Of a stretch of DNA of 64,000 nucleotides, positions 37,343 to 64,000 are shown one piece after another. Position 1 is the stretch's first letter. Each line of letters opens with the position of its first letter. The DNA is from Streblospio benedicti (lineage: Eukaryota; Annelida; Polychaeta; Spionida; Spionidae). The position numbers were made by a program, and so were the translations under genes. The stretch spans positions 5,084 to 69,083 of the forward strand of contig JAGTTF010005793.1 in assembly GCA_019095985.1 (NCBI GenBank), written 5' to 3'. The notes under the pieces were generated by a model that saw only the letters and a list, made by a program, of their open reading frames with translations, ran no database searches and was not told the origin of the DNA.

Positions 37343-37419
37343 ATGACGGAATACAAATTCAAACTTTTTAGAATGGATTTTGTTTTGCAATTGTGCGTTC
37401 AACTTTGTGCAGATCACAG
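37343..37419 (+). CDS. Possible first coding exon of gene B (signal peptide)
   Basis: ATG at 37343 starts MTEYKFKLFRMDFVLQLCVQ and ends at a good donor (CACAG then GTAAGT). The hydrophobic stretch could be a signal peptide, and a second Met at 37373 would give a shorter one. It leaves two bases, while the first sure exon of gene B (38759) needs one, so an unseen small exon must lie between them or this exon belongs elsewhere. Confidence 0.35.
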
Positions 37420-38109
37420 GTAAGTCTCTTATCAGACTGGCTAATTTGTGAATTATTTATCCAGATGCAGTTTAGAAAAAATGGAATGACCCAAAAACAC
37501 CTGCTAGTATCTTTTCAACTCCCTAGTGCTGACATGGCCTAGGCCAATCCCCGGTCGGGGAGCAAACAGCACAGTGATACCGTAGCGTAGACGTGCTTAT
37601 CACTTAAAAGATTAAAATTCATGACCTGTACTTATTTTAACATGTAGATCTAGATCTAAGTAAATGTGATGTTTAGTTTGAATTCCACCTGTTCCTAGAG
37701 CAGGTCAATACAGTTGTGTTAAATTTTTTAGGCTCCAAATAATTAGAGATAAAGTGGTCAATCACACAAAACTTTCCGTTATAATGGTTACTATATTTTT
37801 AAGTTATGATGCAAGTTTTAAGGCATGCAATGCATAGGCCTATTTGGACTGATATGCGTGCATGTTCTATCAAAGTAGTATATGCGTTTTTTCCACTGAT
37901 AAAATCGATATAAATCAATTTTTATGTAATACTGAATTTGTTTTGGTTTATCATTTTCAAACATTATGGATAAATTTGTGTCCGATTTTTTTAGATAGTT
38001 CAAATGATTCTCAACCAGTTAAAAAAAAAAAAAATTATATACATGCCATCTAAAATTGAAGGTTATGGGATATGTGTTTCAGATAAGTATAAGAATCTAG
38101 AGCCATTTA

Positions 38110-38345
38110 AGAAGGAAAGAATTGCAGTAAGGGTAATATGTCGGAGATCATTTTCAACTTTTGGCAACGGCATTTAGCTGATTGGGATGATTTCACCAAT
38201 CTTCCGAATCAACCCTATTTTACATGAAGTCCAGACATTAAATTTTGATAGAACTGCAATATAAAAAGACTACTCATGCATTTCTTGAGGATCAAAGCTG
38301 AGACATTATCTGGACCAGTCGATTTATTAATACTTATCCTAAGAT
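38110..38345 (-). mobile_element. LINE reverse transcriptase fragment (fingers region)
   Basis: On the minus strand INKSTGPDNVSALILKKCM, then IWKIGEIIPIS and ENDLRHITLTAILS, match the KS-GPD, WK and DYRPISLT blocks at the start of CR1/L2/Jockey-type reverse transcriptases. There are frame breaks and stops, so it is dead. It lies upstream of the first sure exon of gene B. Confidence 0.7.
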
Positions 38346-38402
38346 ACCACATGAAAGCGTATATATGGTATTGCTAATTTACAATGTGGTCCTGTTTGTT
38401 TG

Positions 38403-38756
38403 GCAGGTTAGGTAACCAACTGAGCCAAGGGTGTGTGGAGAGATCACACTACCTATTGTTTTCAAACTAGGTGATTTCTTTTGCGTGCAGAAGCTTCTGA
38501 ACCTTGGGCTTGGTGTCGCCACCATCTAGTATTGTACTCGATAAAGGTGACACACTGTGTGGAGATCGGCAATGCAGTGGCAGACCTTTGCTCACCACCC
38601 ACCATCAAACCCAACGGGGAAATCTTGAATCCACGGCCTTCTAATCACGAGTGTCCACCTCCCTATCCATTCGCGTGGCAGCACAATGAAGTTGTAGTCC
38701 AACAGACGTGTACCTTCCAAATACAAAATGGCTATAATCATCTGATGTTTTTCTGC
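38403..38756. other. Ambiguous stretch: possible exon or tRNA-like repeat
   Basis: The plus strand has a good acceptor (TTTTGCGTGCAG ending 38490) and stays open for about 106 codons (ASEPWAWCRHHLVLY onward), but no donor gives both the right phase and a normal intron. The minus strand has GGCTCAGTTGGTTACC at about 38409-38428, like a tRNA A box, and GTGGATTCAAGATTTCCCC at about 38620-38640, like a weak B box. Either reading is possible. Confidence 0.3.
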
Positions 38757-38758
38757 AG

Positions 38759-60580
<21,822 letters not shown>

Positions 60581-60710
60581 ACCTGTTAATACAGATAATG
60601 GTAAATACGATTGAGTTCTTCCAATTGAAGTCCATTTAAATAAGACTTGACAAGGACAATATAATGATATCGTTGTAACAAAATATTGCCCATCTACTTT
60701 GTGTTAGTTA

Positions 60711-60716
60711 ATTAAA
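60711..60716 (+). promoter_or_regulatory. Candidate polyadenylation signal of gene B
   Basis: ATTAAA, the common variant, about 130 bases after the stop codon. A canonical AATAAA lies at 61292-61297. Confidence 0.35.
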
Positions 60717-60879
60717 TGTGTCGAGGAAAGAACACAAGTTTTTGGTGCCTCTTTTTCATGTGTTTGGATATAGTGCGAGACATTGTTACTGAGATACATT
60801 CAATATATACCACATCATCGTCCTAAAAATAATAGCAGTCGCACGTGTTTTTGTTTGTAAACAATCTTACTAAGGGTAC

Positions 60880-60955
60880 CATGTAGTAAGGGCATTATGC
60901 AGAGGTAAGATTAAAATTACAACCTCATCATCAGAAGCATAAAGGGCAGGGTGTT
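60880..60955 (+). repeat. Direct repeat with 62820-62885
   Basis: Both hold AAAATTACAACCTCATCATC and GCATAWAGGGCAGGRTGTTA, about 1.9 kb apart, on either side of the Tx1-like LINE. Confidence 0.7.
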
Positions 60956-61485
60956 AATGAGAATTTTTAGCTTCATGAAATGTTTGTGTAGTTTGAACAG
61001 TATTTTATATGATATGATAACAATTGTTCCTGTAACATTTTTTTTTGCAAAAATATTAGTTGAAATATTATCAAAAGTGTAAGTATAGTTAATTACACAA
61101 GTTGGATATTAACAATGATTTTGTATATTTTAAATCTATGATTTGATTGTTGATTGGTTGATTTATATTGATTTTTGTTAATACAGGTATATGAAAAATG
61201 TATCTTCTATTGAACTTGTTATTTTTTCTATCCTTTGCATATAGACTTTACTGACTTTACTTTCCACATCACACTATAAATCATATCACAGAATAAAAAC
61301 ACTCTGGTCTACTGCTCGGGGGGGTGTCATTTTTGCTATATTCTGGGTGTCTTTTTTCACATTTTTGGTATATTTCAAGGTGAAAAAATATTGATATTCA
61401 TTATATTCATTCTTGATATCTACATTTACTAGAATCTGAGTTTGATATATTGGTTTGTCACCAATTTCTCGGATACTTAACTTAA

Positions 61486-62575
61486 CCTATGTTGCTTCCA
61501 TATATTAAGCAATGTTTTTATCTTTTCTATTTTTCTTTAAAGTTAAAATTTATTGCATCATCAAAATTTGGGCCACACCAAATTCCAAGGCACTTTATCA
61601 TGCCTTATTCCACTTCAGACCAAGAGGCATACTATTGCTACTGGCTGAGAAGCCAACCCAGAAGCCTTCACATTTGTCTTTATTCAGTTTAAGTCCTGAA
61701 ATTTTTGAAAAATTATCAATTAACTTCATTTTTAAGGGACTCTATATCTTTCAGGAAGATGGTGGTGTCACCTGCCAGTTGAGATATTACTATACTTTTA
61801 TTTGGGGCATATGTTATGCCTTTTATTCTGTCATTTTGTCTAATATTGTTGGCCATTATCTCAACTACTAACAGAAAGAGAAGAGCAGATATTGGACAGC
61901 CCTGTCTAATGCCACAGTTTAGTTAAAAAGTTCACTCTAAAAACTATCATTCATGGTGTAGCATTCAGGATTTGAATAAATTATTCTGATCCATTTTTAA
62001 GTAATCTCCAAAGTTAAAAGCATCGAGAGCTTTGAATAAAAATCCCATGATACACTATTGAAGACTTTCTCAAAGTCTAATGCAACTATCATTCCTGGGA
62101 GAGATCTTTGTTTCTCCAATTCAATTACATCATATATATTTCTTATATTATCGCCAATAAAACGTCCCTTTATGTATCCAGATTGATCTGAATTAATGAT
62201 ATATTTTAAGATATTTTGCATTCTCTTTGATACAAGTTTTATTAAAATTTTATAGTCTGTATTTAATAGTGTTAGCGGTCTCCAGAGTTTAAGCCATCTG
62301 GAGTCCTTATCTTTTTTATGTATTAATGTAAGAATACGGCATTTTTGTTCTATTGATAAGCTATTGTGTTCATAAGCATATATCAGACTATTGTATATAA
62401 ATTCTTTTATATCTACCCAGAAAAAATTATAAAATTCTGTGGTTAGTCCATCTGTTCCGGGACTTTTTAAGTTCCCTAATCCTTTAAGAGCTTTGCCGAG
62501 TTCACATACAGTTATAGGGATATCACATAACTCTTTATGTTGGTTATTTAATTTATTATCATTGTATCACAATAC
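61486..62575 (-). mobile_element. Tx1/L1-like LINE reverse transcriptase fragment
   Basis: On the minus strand about 190 codons are nearly continuous from 62570 to 62000: LKSPGTDGLTTEFYNFFWVD, then WRPLTLLNTDYKILIKLVSK, SGYIKGRFIGDNIRNIYDVI and MIVALDFEKVFNSVSWDF. Further down are AGDTTIFLKDIESL (the YADD box region, altered) and ISGLKLNKDKCEGFW. The block order and wording fit the L1/Tx1 group. Frame breaks lie after 61997 and the catalytic box is changed, so it is dead. Confidence 0.8.
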
Positions 62576-62885
62576 AAAAAAGGATAATATTTTCTACAAC
62601 AGCATTATACTAATTTTCAATTGTAAAATGACCATTTTTTGTTACAACATACTATTTTTTTTATTTGAATAGAAAAAAGATTTCTGAAAAGGTTCAAACA
62701 TCTTGTTCTGTAGGAGCACGTTTTTTGAACACCTTGGTCGATATGGAGAGGTGAGAAATTGATTGACAATCTATGATGCGTATTGAACATATCGTTACAT
62801 AAGAAACAGTCAATGTTAACAATATGCAGTGGTAAGATGAAAATTACAACCTCATCATCAGATGCATATAGGGCAGGATGTTACA

Positions 62886-63577
62886 AAGAGTAGAAGTGGT
62901 TGAGGTACAAACACTGGCTATTGAGTTTATCCATTGTTCTAACTAACTAAAAGTATGGTTTGCAATTCTGCAAAGAACAACTGATAAACCTGCTGACTTC
63001 TTATGTAACTACCAAAACTCGTGTGGGGAAAAATGTTAACCCAAGTATTTTTCATACTATTAGTATTAGTATAGTTTGAATTCGGCCATTTGTTTGGCCA
63101 GCGTGGTAAATCATTGCAAAATAATCATTTCAAATATAAAATAGTACAATATAAGATGAAATAAAACATTATATATAAGTTGAATGAAAATAGCAATAAA
63201 ACATATACTATACTAATTTTTGAATGTCTACAAATGATTTTCCATGACCCTTGATATCCTGTGACCCTGACGTTGATGGCAGCATATATTAGGCCATATT
63301 CCTGATCTGCACTTGTTGCTGTATTCGTAGGCCTACAGAAAAACTTCCAATGAAGACATTCCATAATAAAAAGTGGTATGAGATGGTTAGGTGCGTAAGA
63401 GACCTTCAAAAAGTAGTACCCATTGGGTAAACTAACGCAACAAGCAGGTACCACCAACATAGCGGCCAGTACATGTAACTAACCATTGAGCATGCAGGTT
63501 GCACGCTACACTATAGTCCAAGCAACGAATGATTTAGGTTGGAAAAAATTGCATGCTACACTACTGTACATGTATAA
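62886..63577. other. Intergenic DNA, nothing recognised
   Basis: AT-rich. The minus-strand frame at 63125-63460 has no domain or splice support. Confidence 0.3.
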
Positions 63578-64000
63578 CATGATAAAGGATAGGTCATTAT
63601 TTGGCACCAGAGCGGGCCTTGACTTGCACCATCCATGTGTAAAGACAATGGTCAATTACACAGATAACACGGGATTTCAATAAATATCAAAACAAACCTT
63701 TTGATGTAATATGTACAATACTTCACCAGCACACCTGGATTGCCAATGACGAGCCACATAAACATTTGAATCGAGGAGCAGCATTGAGGTTTTGTTTGCA
63801 CATACAGGTTACACATATTTTGGTGGTACATGCAGATTGGTTTCAAATGAGGAGCCTATTCACCATACAATAGTTTAAATAATGGTCCAACCTTAAAACT
63901 CAAAATGCTTAAGATAACAACAACAGAATTAACTTTGTTCTTTCCACGCTAATGTTTTTATCTTTAATCTTGTACCACCAACCAAACACACACACATTGT
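63578..64000 (-). repeat. Dispersed ~430-bp repeat, copy 2 (inverted relative to 14557)
   Basis: Reverse complement of 14557-14990 with few differences. The match reaches the last base of the window, so the element may extend beyond it. Confidence 0.75.

Noticed and set aside
38403-38430. Possible tRNA gene on the minus strand
   Set aside because: The A-box-like GGCTCAGTTGGTTACC has no B box at tRNA distance; at most it is a SINE remnant.
63125-63460. 111-codon minus-strand frame as a membrane protein gene
   Set aside because: The hydrophobic end comes from AT-rich DNA, and no splice partner or domain is visible.

Overview
This window looks like nuclear DNA from an invertebrate animal, probably marine. 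It has intron-rich genes with GT-AG splice sites, extracellular domain families (CUB, LDL-receptor class A, von Willebrand D/C8, EGF), and a dense mix of metazoan repeats: Gypsy LTR copies, several LINE clades, a Penelope-like element, PIF/Harbinger and hAT-like MITEs, fold-back elements and tRNA-like modules. Exons are GC-rich and introns AT-rich. I cannot name the species. A 100-base run of N (11221-11320) is an assembly gap.

Two host genes lie head to head. Gene A (minus strand, 31977 to 19505) can be read as eight exons whose phases all agree. It encodes a 454-residue type I membrane protein: signal peptide, a CUB-like ectodomain, one LDL-receptor class A module, one transmembrane helix and an acidic cytoplasmic tail. 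Gene B (plus strand, 38759 to 60580, 5' end unresolved) encodes a secreted multidomain protein: VWFD over four exons, a C8-like region over two exons, one EGF-like module and an unfamiliar C-terminal region. Exons 38759 to 56643 join in phase. The join from the exon at 56643 to the last two exons is unresolved.

Layout. 1-6750: broken Gypsy copy 1, minus strand. 6750-19450: AT-rich intergenic DNA with LINE pieces, a Penelope-like remnant and MITEs. 19450-31980: gene A, with introns full of palindromic elements and a cluster of TAGGCAGATCC MITEs. 31980-37340: intergenic LINE, MITE and fold-back DNA. 37340-60720: gene B. Its largest intron holds broken Gypsy copy 2 in antisense, and that copy is itself interrupted by a 1485-bp DNA transposon with a 5-bp target duplication. 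The next intron holds a LINE with an intact reverse transcriptase core. 60720-64000: a Tx1/L1-like LINE and one half of an inverted dispersed repeat pair whose partner is at 14557.

The two genes may share an upstream region and both act at the cell surface or outside the cell, but nothing in the sequence shows that their products work together. The observations most worth follow-up are the 1485-bp transposon with its small open frame, the fold-back elements with a tRNA-like core, the inverted Penelope-like arrangement, and the duplicated intron ends and exon fragments in the two genes.
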